From Micromonospora avicenniae (lineage in GTDB: Bacteria > Actinomycetota > Actinomycetes > Mycobacteriales > Micromonosporaceae): a stretch of 64,000 bases of DNA. The stretch spans positions 1-64,000 of the forward strand of contig NZ_FTNF01000020.1 in assembly GCF_900156065.1 (NCBI RefSeq), given 5' to 3'. The position numbers were made by a program, and so were the translations under genes. The notes beneath the pieces are model-generated. The model was given only the letters and a program-made list of their open reading frames with translations. It was not told where the DNA came from and made no database searches. Positions 25,054 through 32,953 of this stretch are shown piece by piece; within the stretch, counting starts at the first letter, position 1, and each line of letters starts with the position of its first letter.

Positions 25054-25994
25054 GCTTCCTCCCGGAACGCACGGACGAGGTAGCCGAGGATGACGGCGAG
25101 CGCGAGCACGAAGATCACCACGGCGATGGCCGAGGCGTACCCGAGCCGCAGGCTCTGGAAGGCGGCCGAGTACATGTACGTGCTGAGCAGCTCGGACGAG
25201 TGGTACGGCCCGCCCTTGGTCAGCGACCAGACGATGTCGAACGAGCGCAGCGAGTCGATCACGATGACCGAGAGCACGACCGCGTTGACGCCCTTGAGCT
25301 GGGGGACCGTGACGTGCCAGAGCCGCTGCCAGCCGTTCGCCCCGTCCATCCGCGCGGCCTCCTGCAGCGCCGGGTCGATCGCCTTGAGGCCGGCGAGGAA
25401 GAGCACCATCACGTAGCCGATCTGCCGCCACAGGGCCGGCAGGATCACCGCGTAGAGGGCGGTCTTCGGGTCGGCGAGCCACGGCCGGATGAGGTGTTCC
25501 AGCCCGACGGTGCGCAGGATCTGGTCGGCCAGCCCGTCCGGCTGGTAGAACACCCGCCAGACCAGCGCGGTCACCACCAGGGAGAAGACCACCGGGGTGA
25601 AGAGCGCGGCCCGGTAGAAGCCGACACCCCGCCGTTCCCGCTGCAGCAGCAGCGCCATCCCGAAGCCCCCCACGACGGAGAGCCCGCCGAAGAGGACCAA
25701 CCAGATGACCGTGTTGAGCAGGGCGCCGCGGAACGTGGCGTCCCCGGCGAGCTCCACGTAGTTGTCGACGCCGATGAATTCGGGTGGGGTCTGGCCGTCC
25801 CAGCGGGTCAGCGAAAACCAGAAGCCCTGCAACGCCGGCCAGAACACCCAGATGCTCTCGACCGCGAAGGGCACCAGCACGAACGCCACCAGCAGCGGCG
25901 ACAGTCGGGCCGACCGTCGCCGCCGCCGGGGGGTGCCGGCCACCGCGGACGTCGCAGTCCCGGGTGTCTCGGCGATTGTGGACACGTCTGCCAC
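25050..25994 (-). CDS. sugar ABC transporter permease (MalF type)
   Basis: This encodes 314 aa from GTG at 25994, with a basic N-terminus (TPRRRRRSARLS) and six membrane helices. The EAA loop is LQEAARMDGANGWQRLWHVTVPQLKGV. It pairs with the MalG-type permease (GTGA overlap) and lies one base after the stop of the binding-protein gene. The substrate is inferred from context to be an alpha-galactoside. Confidence 0.92.
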   Translation of the reverse strand: MADVSTIAETPGTATSAVAGTPRRRRRSARLSPLLVAFVLVPFAVESIWVFWPALQGFWFSLTRWDGQTPPEFIGVDNYVELAGDATFRGALLNTVIWLVLFGGLSVVGGFGMALLLQRERRGVGFYRAALFTPVVFSLVVTALVWRVFYQPDGLADQILRTVGLEHLIRPWLADPKTALYAVILPALWRQIGYVMVLFLAGLKAIDPALQEAARMDGANGWQRLWHVTVPQLKGVNAVVLSVIVIDSLRSFDIVWSLTKGGPYHSSELLSTYMYSAAFQSLRLGYASAIAVVIFVLALAVILGYLVRAFREEA

Positions 25995-25995
25995 G

Positions 25996-27291
25996 TCAGC
26001 CCTTGAAGACCTTCTCGGCGGACGCCTGCCACTCGCGGAGGATCGCGTCGATCTGGTCGGGCTTGTCCATGAACTTGGTCAGCGCCGTGTCCGCGGTCGG
26101 CTGGAGCGCGTCGCTGGAGTCGCGGTTGAAGAACTGGGTCAGCTCGGCGGCGCTGTCCAGCATCGCCTTGCCCTTGGCCACCAGGGGCGAGTCGGCCGCC
26201 TTGGCCTTCGGGTGGACCGGCAGCACGATGCCGGAGCTGGACTTGACGTACTCCTCCTGCGCCTCGACGGAGGCGAAGTACTTCAGCAGCTCCTTGGTGC
26301 CGGCCGGGTTGGCGCTCTTGGCGCTGGCGAAGAAGCCGTCGGTCGGCGCCTCCTCGGCGACCGGCACCGCCTGGTCGATGATCGGGAAGCGGAAGAAGTC
26401 CAGGTCGCCCAGGGCGTCCTTCGGCGCGGCGTCGGCGAAGAAGGTGCCGATCAGGAACATGCCGGTCTTGCCGGCGAGCAGCGCGGTGGTCGCCTCCTGG
26501 AACGGGTACGCCTTGCCCTTCGGGTCGAAGTACGGCAGGACCTCGCGCCAGCGGGTGAGGACGGCCTTGACCTTCGGGTCGTCGAAGCGCTGCTTGCCGG
26601 CGAGCAGCTCGCGGTGGAACGGGGCGCCGTTGATGCGGATGTTGAGGTAGTCGAACCAGGCCGAGGCGACCCAGGGGGTGTCGCCGAGACCGATGCCGAT
26701 CGGGGGAACGCCCTTGCCCTTGAGGGTCTCGCAGAGGGCGAGGAAGTCGGCCCAGGTCTTCGGCTCCTGCACGCCCCACTTGGCGAAGTTGCTCTTGCGG
26801 TAGAAGAAGCCCCACCAGTAGTTGGTCATCGGCACGAAGACCTGCTTGCCGCTGGCGTCGGTGGAGAGCGTCTTCAGCGACTGCGGGTACTCGCCGAGCC
26901 CCTGCCACACGTCGGAGACGTCGAGCAGCAGGCCCTTGCTGGCGTAGTCGTTGGCCACCGAGCCCGCGTACCACGTGTAGAGGTCCGGCGGGTTGGCCGA
27001 CGTCAGGTAGGTCGGCAGCTGGGTGCGGAACGTCTCCGAGGCGATCGTGTTGACCGACGCGGTGCCCTTGCCCAGCTTGTTGAAGTTCTCGACGAGCTTC
27101 TCGATCGCCGTCTTGGCCTGCGGCGAGGAGAGGTTGGACTGGATGGTCACGGCACCGGAGCCGCCGCTCTTCGCAGGCCCGCTGGCGGAGCTGGCGCAGG
27201 CGCTCAGCAACGAGCCGGCGCCGAGCGCGCCCAGGCCCGCGAGCCCCAGGTGGCCGAGGAATCGACGGCGACCGGGATCGAAGTCCGTCAC
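25996..27291 (-). CDS. sugar-binding lipoprotein of the ABC importer
   Basis: This encodes 431 aa from GTG at 27291; AGGAAGGGA just upstream supports this start over one eight codons earlier. A Tat-like GRRRFLGHLGLAG is followed by the lipobox LSAC, so it is an exported lipoprotein. The rest matches family 1 solute-binding proteins (LVENFNKLG, NPPDLYTWYAGSVANDYASKG, TWADFLALCETLKGKGVPPIGIG). It captures the sugar for the two permeases encoded downstream. The divergent region upstream contains a candidate site for the GntR regulator. Confidence 0.92.
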   Translation of the reverse strand: MTDFDPGRRRFLGHLGLAGLGALGAGSLLSACASSASGPAKSGGSGAVTIQSNLSSPQAKTAIEKLVENFNKLGKGTASVNTIASETFRTQLPTYLTSANPPDLYTWYAGSVANDYASKGLLLDVSDVWQGLGEYPQSLKTLSTDASGKQVFVPMTNYWWGFFYRKSNFAKWGVQEPKTWADFLALCETLKGKGVPPIGIGLGDTPWVASAWFDYLNIRINGAPFHRELLAGKQRFDDPKVKAVLTRWREVLPYFDPKGKAYPFQEATTALLAGKTGMFLIGTFFADAAPKDALGDLDFFRFPIIDQAVPVAEEAPTDGFFASAKSANPAGTKELLKYFASVEAQEEYVKSSSGIVLPVHPKAKAADSPLVAKGKAMLDSAAELTQFFNRDSSDALQPTADTALTKFMDKPDQIDAILREWQASAEKVFKG

Positions 27292-27349
27292 AGGTGGTCC
27301 CTTCCTCATCGACACGCTGCGACGCGGCGCTCGGTGTCGGTCTTGTTAA

Positions 27350-27360
27350 CGGTGTGACCA
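27350..27360. promoter_or_regulatory. candidate FadR-type operator
   Basis: CGGTGTGACCA matches ten of eleven positions of TNGTNNNACNA, the general FadR-subfamily GntR consensus. It lies in the only region able to serve both the importer operon and the galactonate operon. An unusually AT-rich stretch (27391-27418) follows, likely promoter sequence. The regulator is encoded two genes away. Confidence 0.4.
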
Positions 27361-27435
27361 GAAGGTTGCATCCGGGGTACTCTCACTGTCAAGATGTATT
27401 CGTAATTAATGGTTAAACCGTGCCTGGGGTGGTCG

Positions 27436-28194
27436 ATGGATCCGGTCGTACGCCGGTTGGACGGCAAGACAGCTGTGGTCACCGGCGCCTACGGCGGGAT
27501 CGGCGCGGCCACCGCCCGTCGCCTCGCCGCGGAGGGAGCCCGGGTCGCGCTGCTCGACGTCCGCGATCCCGCCCCGGTGGCCGAGGAGCTGACCGCCGCC
27601 GGAGCGCAGGCACTGTCCATCGTGGCCGACGTCTCCGACGAGGCGTCCTGGGCCGCCGCGATCGACCGGGTGCGCGCCGAACTCGGCCCGGTCGACATCC
27701 TGGTCAGCAACGCGTCGGCCGTCGAGATCGCGCCCGCTCACCTGACCAGCCGCGCATCCTGGGACAGCCAGCTCGGCGTCAATCTCACCGCCGCCTTCCT
27801 CGGCGTCCGGGCCTGCCTGGACGACCTGCTCGACCGCGCCGGCGCGGTCGTGCTGATCTCCTCCGTGCACGCCCTGATCGGGTTGCCCGGCCGGCCCGCC
27901 TACGCGGCCGCCAAGGGCGCCCTGGTCGCGCTCGGCCGTCAACTGGCCGTGGAGTACGGACCACGCGTACGGGTCAACAGCGTGTTGCCCGGCCCGATCC
28001 TCACCGGTGCCTGGGACGGTATCGGGGAGGAGGACCGCCGACGCAGCGTCGCGGAGACGGTCGCCAAGCGGTTCGGTACGCCGGACGAGGTGGCCGCCGT
28101 GGTGGCCTTCCTCGCCTCGCCGGACGCCGCCTTCGTCACCGGCACGAGCCTGGTGGTGGACGGTGGATGGACCGCGGTGAAAGCCTCGGCCTGA
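27436..28194 (+). CDS. short-chain dehydrogenase (probable galactose/aldose 1-dehydrogenase)
   Basis: This encodes 252 aa. ATG at 27436 starts directly before the Rossmann strand RLDGKTAVVTGAYGGIGAA; an ATG at 27409 lies inside the AT-rich promoter-like stretch and is less likely. The NASAVE motif, catalytic Tyr156-x3-Lys160 (YAAAK) and VNSVLPGPI are classical SDR features. In this operon the missing first step is oxidation of galactose to galactonolactone, and SDRs perform it in other De Ley-Doudoroff pathways. That assignment is from context; the fold alone does not fix the substrate. Confidence 0.85.
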   Translation: MDPVVRRLDGKTAVVTGAYGGIGAATARRLAAEGARVALLDVRDPAPVAEELTAAGAQALSIVADVSDEASWAAAIDRVRAELGPVDILVSNASAVEIAPAHLTSRASWDSQLGVNLTAAFLGVRACLDDLLDRAGAVVLISSVHALIGLPGRPAYAAAKGALVALGRQLAVEYGPRVRVNSVLPGPILTGAWDGIGEEDRRRSVAETVAKRFGTPDEVAAVVAFLASPDAAFVTGTSLVVDGGWTAVKASA

Positions 28195-28232
28195 CCGGCC
28201 GGGACCGACGAGCGAAGAAGGCGCGAAGAGCA

Positions 28233-28943
28233 TTGGCACAGTACGCAGGCCGTGGCGTCCACGGACAGACCGTCGAGGTGATCGCCCGGCGCATCCTCAC
28301 CGGGGAGATCGCTGAAGGCGCCACCCTGAACCTCGCCGCGCTCCAGGAGGAGCTGGACGTCAGTCTCACCGCCCTCCGCGAGGCGCTCAAGGTCCTCACT
28401 GCCAAGGGCATAGTGGACGCCCGGCAGAAGCGCGGCACCTTCGTGCGGCCCCGTGCGGACTGGAACCTGCTCGACGGTGACGTGATCCGCTGGCAGTTCG
28501 CCGACGGGGCGGACCCGCTGCTCATCGACCAGTTGCAGGAGGTCCGGGCCATCATCGAGCCGGCGGCGGCCCGGCTGGCGTCCTCCCGGGCCAGCGCTGA
28601 GGACGTGGCGGCGCTCGACGCGGCCCTGGCGGCGATGGCCGAGGCGAAGGGCCGCCCTTCGGCGGCCGTGGCCGCCGACCTCGCGTTCCACCGGGCCCTG
28701 CTCGCCGCCACCCACAACGAGTTGCTGGTCCGGATGGAGGTGGTGATGAAGACCGGGCTCGCCGAGCGCGACCGGCTGGTGCACGGCCGCGACAGCGACG
28801 ACGATCCCGTCCCCAGCCACCGCGCGGTGGTCGACGCGATCCGCGCCGGCGACGAGCGCGCCGCCGAGACGGCGATGCGCGAACTGCTCGCCAAGGCCGT
28901 CCGGGACGTGGAGAAGCTGCGCTCAGGAGAGGGTGACCGGTGA
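28233..28943 (+). CDS. FadR-family GntR regulator (DgoR-like)
   Basis: This encodes 236 aa from a TTG at 28233, chosen because AQYAGRGVHGQTVEVIARRILTGEI is where the family normally begins. An ATG at 28167 would extend it into the SDR gene. The N-terminal winged helix shows LQEELDVSLTALREALKVLTAKGIV-ARQKRGTFVRP. The C-terminal all-helical FCD domain has the metal-binding pattern D-x3-H (DLAFHRALLAATHN) and SHRAVVDAI. It most likely senses galactonate or a lactone and represses both divergent arms. Its TGA overlaps the GTG of the first mini-ORF repeat. Confidence 0.88.
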   Translation: MAQYAGRGVHGQTVEVIARRILTGEIAEGATLNLAALQEELDVSLTALREALKVLTAKGIVDARQKRGTFVRPRADWNLLDGDVIRWQFADGADPLLIDQLQEVRAIIEPAAARLASSRASAEDVAALDAALAAMAEAKGRPSAAVAADLAFHRALLAATHNELLVRMEVVMKTGLAERDRLVHGRDSDDDPVPSHRAVVDAIRAGDERAAETAMRELLAKAVRDVEKLRSGEGDR

Positions 28944-29055
28944 GCGCGAGGAGTGAGCTTGCGAGCCCCGCAGTCGCGAACGAAGGGTCGGCTCGGTGAG
29001 CGCGAGGAGTGAGCTTGCGAGCCCCGCAGCCGCGAACGAGAGGGCGGTCCAGTGA
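28940..29055 (+). repeat. tandem pair of 56-bp coupling repeats, each a 19-codon mini-ORF
   Basis: Units 28940-28995 and 28996-29051 are head to tail. Each begins GTGAGCGCGAGGAGTGAGC and contains GCGAGCCCCGCAG(T/C)CGCGAAC, then a variable tail. The first GTG overlaps the regulator stop. MSARSELASPA(V/A)ANE... ends in a TGA overlapping the next GTG, and the last TGA overlaps the dgoD start. They are related to the 59-bp pair at 24111-24232; the length difference of three bases keeps every stop in frame. Confidence 0.8.
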
Positions 29056-30197
29056 AGATCGAACGCATCGAGACCTTCCTGGTCCCGCCGCGGTGGCTGT
29101 TCTGCCGGGTGGAGACCGACACCGGTGTGGTCGGCTGGGGTGAGCCGGTGGTGGAGGGGCGGGCCGAAGTGGTCCGTGCCGCGGTCGAGGTGCTCGCCGA
29201 GTACCTCGTCGGGGAGGATCCCCTCCGGGTGGAGCAGCACTGGCAGGTGCTGACCAAGGGTGGCTTCTACCGTGGCGGCCCGGTCCTGTCCAGTGCTGTC
29301 GCCGGGCTGGACCAGGCGCTGTGGGACATCACCGGGCAGGCGTACGGAGTTCCGGTGCACGCTCTGCTCGGCGGGCCGGTCCGCGACCGGGTGCGCATCT
29401 ACTCCTGGATCGGTGGGGACGAGCCCGGCGAGATCGCCGACGCCGCCGCCGAGCAGGTCGCCGCCGGGCTCACCGGGCTGAAGATGAACGCCTGCGGCCA
29501 GCTCTCCCCGATCCCCACTCCGGCCGAGATCGACGACATCGTCAACCGGGTCGCCGCCGCCCGGGCGGTGCTCGGCGACGAGCGCGACATCGCGCTGGAC
29601 TTCCACGGCCGTGCCGGGCTCGCCGCGGTGCGCCGCATCCTGCCCGAGTTGGCGCCGCTGCGCCCGTTCTTCGTCGAGGAGCCACTGCTCCCGGACCAGG
29701 CCCACCACCTGCGGGACGTGGTCATCAGCTCCCCGGTGCCGGTCGCCACCGGCGAGCGCCTCTACTCGCGGTCGGAGTTCCTCGCGCCGCTGCAGGCCGG
29801 GGTGTCGGTGGTGCAACCCGACCTGTCCCACGCGGGGGGCATCTCCGAGGTGCGGCGCATCGCCGCGCTCGCCGAGACGTACGGCGCCCTGCTGGCCCCG
29901 CACTGCCCGCTCGGCCCGATCGCGCTCGCGGCCAGCCTCCAGGTGGCCTTCGCGACGCCGAACTTCCTCATCCAGGAACAGAGCATCGGCATCCACTACA
30001 ACGCCGGTTCGGAGCTGCTGGACTACCTGCTCGACCCGGAGCCGTTCCGGTTCACCGACGGGCACATCCTGCGGTTCGACGGGCCCGGCCTCGGCATCAC
30101 CATCGACGAGTCGGCCGTGCGGCGCGCCGCGAAGAGCCCGCACGCCTGGCGTAACCCGGTCTGGCATCACCCCGACGGGTCGTTCGCCGAATGGTGA
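29052..30197 (+). CDS. dgoD: D-galactonate dehydratase
   Basis: This encodes 381 aa from GTG at 29052, fixed by the GTGA overlap with the repeat. It aligns from memory along its whole length with E. coli DgoD, from KIERIETF-PPRW through VGWGEPV-EGR to WRNP-WHHPDGS-AEW. Metal ligands Asp183, Glu209 and Glu235 and catalytic His185 (LDFHGR) fall at the same numbers as in that enzyme; APHCPLGPIAL supplies the second His (284). It dehydrates D-galactonate to 2-keto-3-deoxygalactonate in the cytoplasm. It is the best-identified gene of this operon and anchors the pathway assignment. Confidence 0.97.
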   Translation: MKIERIETFLVPPRWLFCRVETDTGVVGWGEPVVEGRAEVVRAAVEVLAEYLVGEDPLRVEQHWQVLTKGGFYRGGPVLSSAVAGLDQALWDITGQAYGVPVHALLGGPVRDRVRIYSWIGGDEPGEIADAAAEQVAAGLTGLKMNACGQLSPIPTPAEIDDIVNRVAAARAVLGDERDIALDFHGRAGLAAVRRILPELAPLRPFFVEEPLLPDQAHHLRDVVISSPVPVATGERLYSRSEFLAPLQAGVSVVQPDLSHAGGISEVRRIAALAETYGALLAPHCPLGPIALAASLQVAFATPNFLIQEQSIGIHYNAGSELLDYLLDPEPFRFTDGHILRFDGPGLGITIDESAVRRAAKSPHAWRNPVWHHPDGSFAEW

Positions 30198-31099
30198 CGC
30201 CGGCCGGGGAGCGACCGGACGACCCGGCCGTCTCGCGTCCGCACGCGGTGCCCGCCGCCCCCGGCGAGCTGGTACCCCTGCGCGCCGACGTCGACCTCGC
30301 GCTCGGCGGACGCTGGACCAGCCTGCGCGGCGGCGGGCGGGAATGGCTCTGGCAGGGGCCCGAACCGGGCCGGGAGACGGTTTCGCCGGGGGCGGCCTTC
30401 GTGGACGCCGGCGGGCTGGAGGAGTGCCTGCCCACCGTGCGGGGCAACCCCGACCACGGTGACGTCTGGTCCCGCCAATGGCGGGAGGTCGGTCCCGGTG
30501 CCGCGGTCGTCGACAGCCCGCAGTTCAGCCTCACCCGCCGGATCGCCGAACGTTCCGGCGCGGTCGTCGCCGACTATCGGCTCGCCGCCGACCCCGGCTA
30601 CCGTTTCCTCTGGGCCGCGCACGCCCTGCTCGACCTGTCGCCGGCGGCCCGGCTGGAGGCCCCTGCCGGCACCCCGACCCGGCTGCACCCGGAGGCCGCC
30701 GCGCTGCTGCCGCCGGGCGTCTGGCCGGCCGGGCGGCCCTGGCTCACGGGCGACTGGCCCGCGCCGGCCGGTCTGGCGCTGGACGCCCTCGGCCCGGACG
30801 ACGGCACCGCCGTCGGTGCCGTACTGGTGGGCTGCCGCCGGGTCCGGGTCGTGGACGCACCCGATGTGCTCACCTTCGAGCTGGAGTGCGACGGCCAACC
30901 CGTGGGCGTCGGTTTCTGGCGCAACCTGCGCGGCTGGCCCGAGACGAATCCCTACCGCAGTCTCGGCGTGGAGCCGATGCTCGGCGCCGCCTTCGACCTG
31001 GCCGAGGCCGGGCCTGCAGACGCGGCGGTCGTCCCCCCGGCCGGAGAGGTCGCCTGGCGGCTGACCGTCTCCGCCCATCGACAGAAAGGCCACCCGTGA
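30191..31099 (+). CDS. aldose 1-epimerase-like protein
   Basis: This encodes 302 aa; the ATG at 30191 overlaps the dgoD stop. The protein is beta-rich with the pattern of galactose-mutarotase-fold proteins: LALGGRWTSLRGGGREWLWQ, AGGLEECLPTV, FLWAAHALLDL and the C-terminal YRSLGVEPMLGAAFDLAEA. In that last motif the Glu (as in E-P/C-x-G) is the usual catalytic base. It would interconvert anomers of galactose so the dehydrogenase receives its preferred form. The similarity is moderate, so another sugar-binding role remains possible. Confidence 0.75.
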   Translation: MVTPAGERPDDPAVSRPHAVPAAPGELVPLRADVDLALGGRWTSLRGGGREWLWQGPEPGRETVSPGAAFVDAGGLEECLPTVRGNPDHGDVWSRQWREVGPGAAVVDSPQFSLTRRIAERSGAVVADYRLAADPGYRFLWAAHALLDLSPAARLEAPAGTPTRLHPEAAALLPPGVWPAGRPWLTGDWPAPAGLALDALGPDDGTAVGAVLVGCRRVRVVDAPDVLTFELECDGQPVGVGFWRNLRGWPETNPYRSLGVEPMLGAAFDLAEAGPADAAVVPPAGEVAWRLTVSAHRQKGHP

Positions 31100-31740
31100 A
31101 CCTGACCGACGCCCTGCGCACACACCGGCTCCTCGCCATCGTGCGCGGCCCGGACCCGGACGCGGCGCTCGCCGCGGTCCTGACCCTCGCCGACAGCGGC
31201 GTGGCGCTGATCGAGGTGTCGCTGACCAGCGCGGACGCCCTCGGCACGCTGCGCCGTGCCCGGGCCGCGCTCGGCCCCGAGTTCGGTCTCGGCGCCGGTA
31301 CCGTGCTCAGCGCGACAGACGCCCGCGCCGCCGCCGACGCGGGCGCGACCTTCCTCGTCACTCCGGCGCTGGCCGAGAGCCTCGACGAGGGGCCCCGACT
31401 CGGGCTGCCGGTGCTCGCCGGCGCGCTGACCCCGACCGAGGTGCTCGGCGCGCTGGCGGCCGGTGCCGCCGCGGTCAAGCTCTTCCCCGCCTCGATCGGC
31501 GGGCCCGGCTATCTCGGTGCGCTGCGCGACCCGTTGCCCGACGTCCCGTTCGTGCCGGTCGGCGGGGTGGACGCCGAGAGCGCCCGCCAGTACCTGGCCC
31601 GGGGCGCGGTAGCCGTCGGAGTCGGCTCCCCGCTGCTCGGTGACGCGGTGCGCGGCGGAGATCTCGACGCGCTCCGCGCCCGGGCCGCCGCCTTCCGCGC
31701 GGCGGTGGCCGACGTGCCGGCCGTACCGTCCCCGCGCTGA
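31096..31740 (+). CDS. 2-dehydro-3-deoxy-6-phosphogalactonate (KDPG-family) aldolase
   Basis: This encodes 214 aa; GTG at 31096 overlaps the previous stop (GTGA). LLAIVRGPDPDAAL, the Glu40 of LIEVSLTSADAL, GAGTVLS, FLVTPALAE and Schiff-base Lys128 in AAVKLFPAS are diagnostic for the Eda/DgoA class I aldolases. The context with dgoD makes the galacto-configured substrate likely. It yields pyruvate and glyceraldehyde 3-phosphate. The kinase that must precede it (DgoK type) is not in this window. Confidence 0.92.
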   Translation: MNLTDALRTHRLLAIVRGPDPDAALAAVLTLADSGVALIEVSLTSADALGTLRRARAALGPEFGLGAGTVLSATDARAAADAGATFLVTPALAESLDEGPRLGLPVLAGALTPTEVLGALAAGAAAVKLFPASIGGPGYLGALRDPLPDVPFVPVGGVDAESARQYLARGAVAVGVGSPLLGDAVRGGDLDALRARAAAFRAAVADVPAVPSPR

Positions 31741-31805
31741 TCGAGGCACGGGACCTGCCCACCGCTGTGTTGCTGGACGTACCGCCCGCCGATCGAGGAG
31801 GAGAG

Positions 31806-32696
31806 ATGGAGTTGACCGAGCCGACCGCGTGGAGCGCCGACCGGCTGGAGCTGGGCGAGGGCGCCCGTTGGGTGGACGACCGCCTCGTGCTGGTGGACCT
31901 GCTCGCCGGGCGACTGCTCACCACCGATGGCGACGGCCCCGCGCCGCTGGTCGAGCTGCGCCGGCTGGACGTCCCGCTGGGCGCGGTCGCCCCGGTCGAC
32001 GGTCACCCGGGGGAGTGGCTCGCCGTCGCCGGCACCGGCGTCGCTCGGCTCACCGCCGACGGTGGGCAGCGCGCCGTCGCGGACCTGGAGGGCGGGAACA
32101 CCGAGCCGGCTCGCATGAACGACGCCGTGGCCGATCCGCACGGCCGGTTCTGGGCCGGCAGCATGACGTACGCCGGGACGCCCGGCGGCGGCTCGCTCTA
32201 CCGGATCGATCCGGGAGCCGCGCCGGTGCCGGTGGTGACCGGGTTGACCATCGCCAACGGACCGGCCTTCGACTGCGCGGGTACCACCATGTACCTGGCC
32301 GACACCCCGCGCGGGCACGTCGACAGGTTCACTGTGGACGCCGGCACCGGTGCCCTCGGCGACCGGACGCCGTTCCTGCGGCTCGACCCCGCCGAGGGTG
32401 CGCCGGACGGCATGACCGTCGACGCGGAGGACCACCTCTGGGTGGCGCTCTGGGGTGGCTCGGCGGTACGCCGCTACCGGCCCGACGGCACGCTGGACCG
32501 GGAGATCCGGCTGCCCGCGGCACAGCCGACCAGTGTTTGCTTCGGCGGTCCCGGCCTGCGCCGCCTCTTCGTGACCACCGCTTCGTACGGCTTGCCCGAC
32601 CCCGGTCCGTTCGACGGCGCGCTGCTCGCCGTCGACGTGCCGGTCGCCGGTCGGCCCGCCGCGCCGGTCGCGGCCGGGTGGGCCGGCCACGCCTAG
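31806..32696 (+). CDS. SMP-30/gluconolactonase-family lactonase
   Basis: This encodes 296 aa. ATG at 31806 is preferred because GAGGAGGAG lies directly upstream; a longer form from 31767 would absorb that ribosome site. LELGEGARWVDDRLVLVDLLAGRL, RMNDAVADPHGRFWAGSM, IANGPAFDCAGTTMYLADTP and DGMTVDAEDHLWVALWGG carry the divalent-metal residues (Glu, Asn, Asp) of this six-bladed propeller. It would open galactonolactone to galactonate between the dehydrogenase and DgoD. It is the last gene of the operon. Confidence 0.88.
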   Translation: MELTEPTAWSADRLELGEGARWVDDRLVLVDLLAGRLLTTDGDGPAPLVELRRLDVPLGAVAPVDGHPGEWLAVAGTGVARLTADGGQRAVADLEGGNTEPARMNDAVADPHGRFWAGSMTYAGTPGGGSLYRIDPGAAPVPVVTGLTIANGPAFDCAGTTMYLADTPRGHVDRFTVDAGTGALGDRTPFLRLDPAEGAPDGMTVDAEDHLWVALWGGSAVRRYRPDGTLDREIRLPAAQPTSVCFGGPGLRRLFVTTASYGLPDPGPFDGALLAVDVPVAGRPAAPVAAGWAGHA

Positions 32697-32953
32697 CGCG
32701 TACCAGGCAGGTGTGCGGGCGCTCGGTGAACTCGCCGGGCGCCCGCTTCGGTTGGGCCCGCCCGACGAACGGTTGCCATTACGTGATCTTGACGGGGTCG
32801 ACAGCCAGTCGATGATCCACAAGCATTACCGTCCGGGCGGGTTCTCGCATTGGCAGTGCGAAAACACCACCCGAATCCTATTCGGACACGACGTACCGCC
32901 GGCTCCGGTGACCCGGCCGGCGGCACGCCCTGTCGCCATGCAAAGGAGCACGC

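Noticed and set aside
24111..29055. CRISPR array made by the 56/59-bp repeats
   Set aside because: There are only two units per site, directly abutting, with no spacers and no cas genes.
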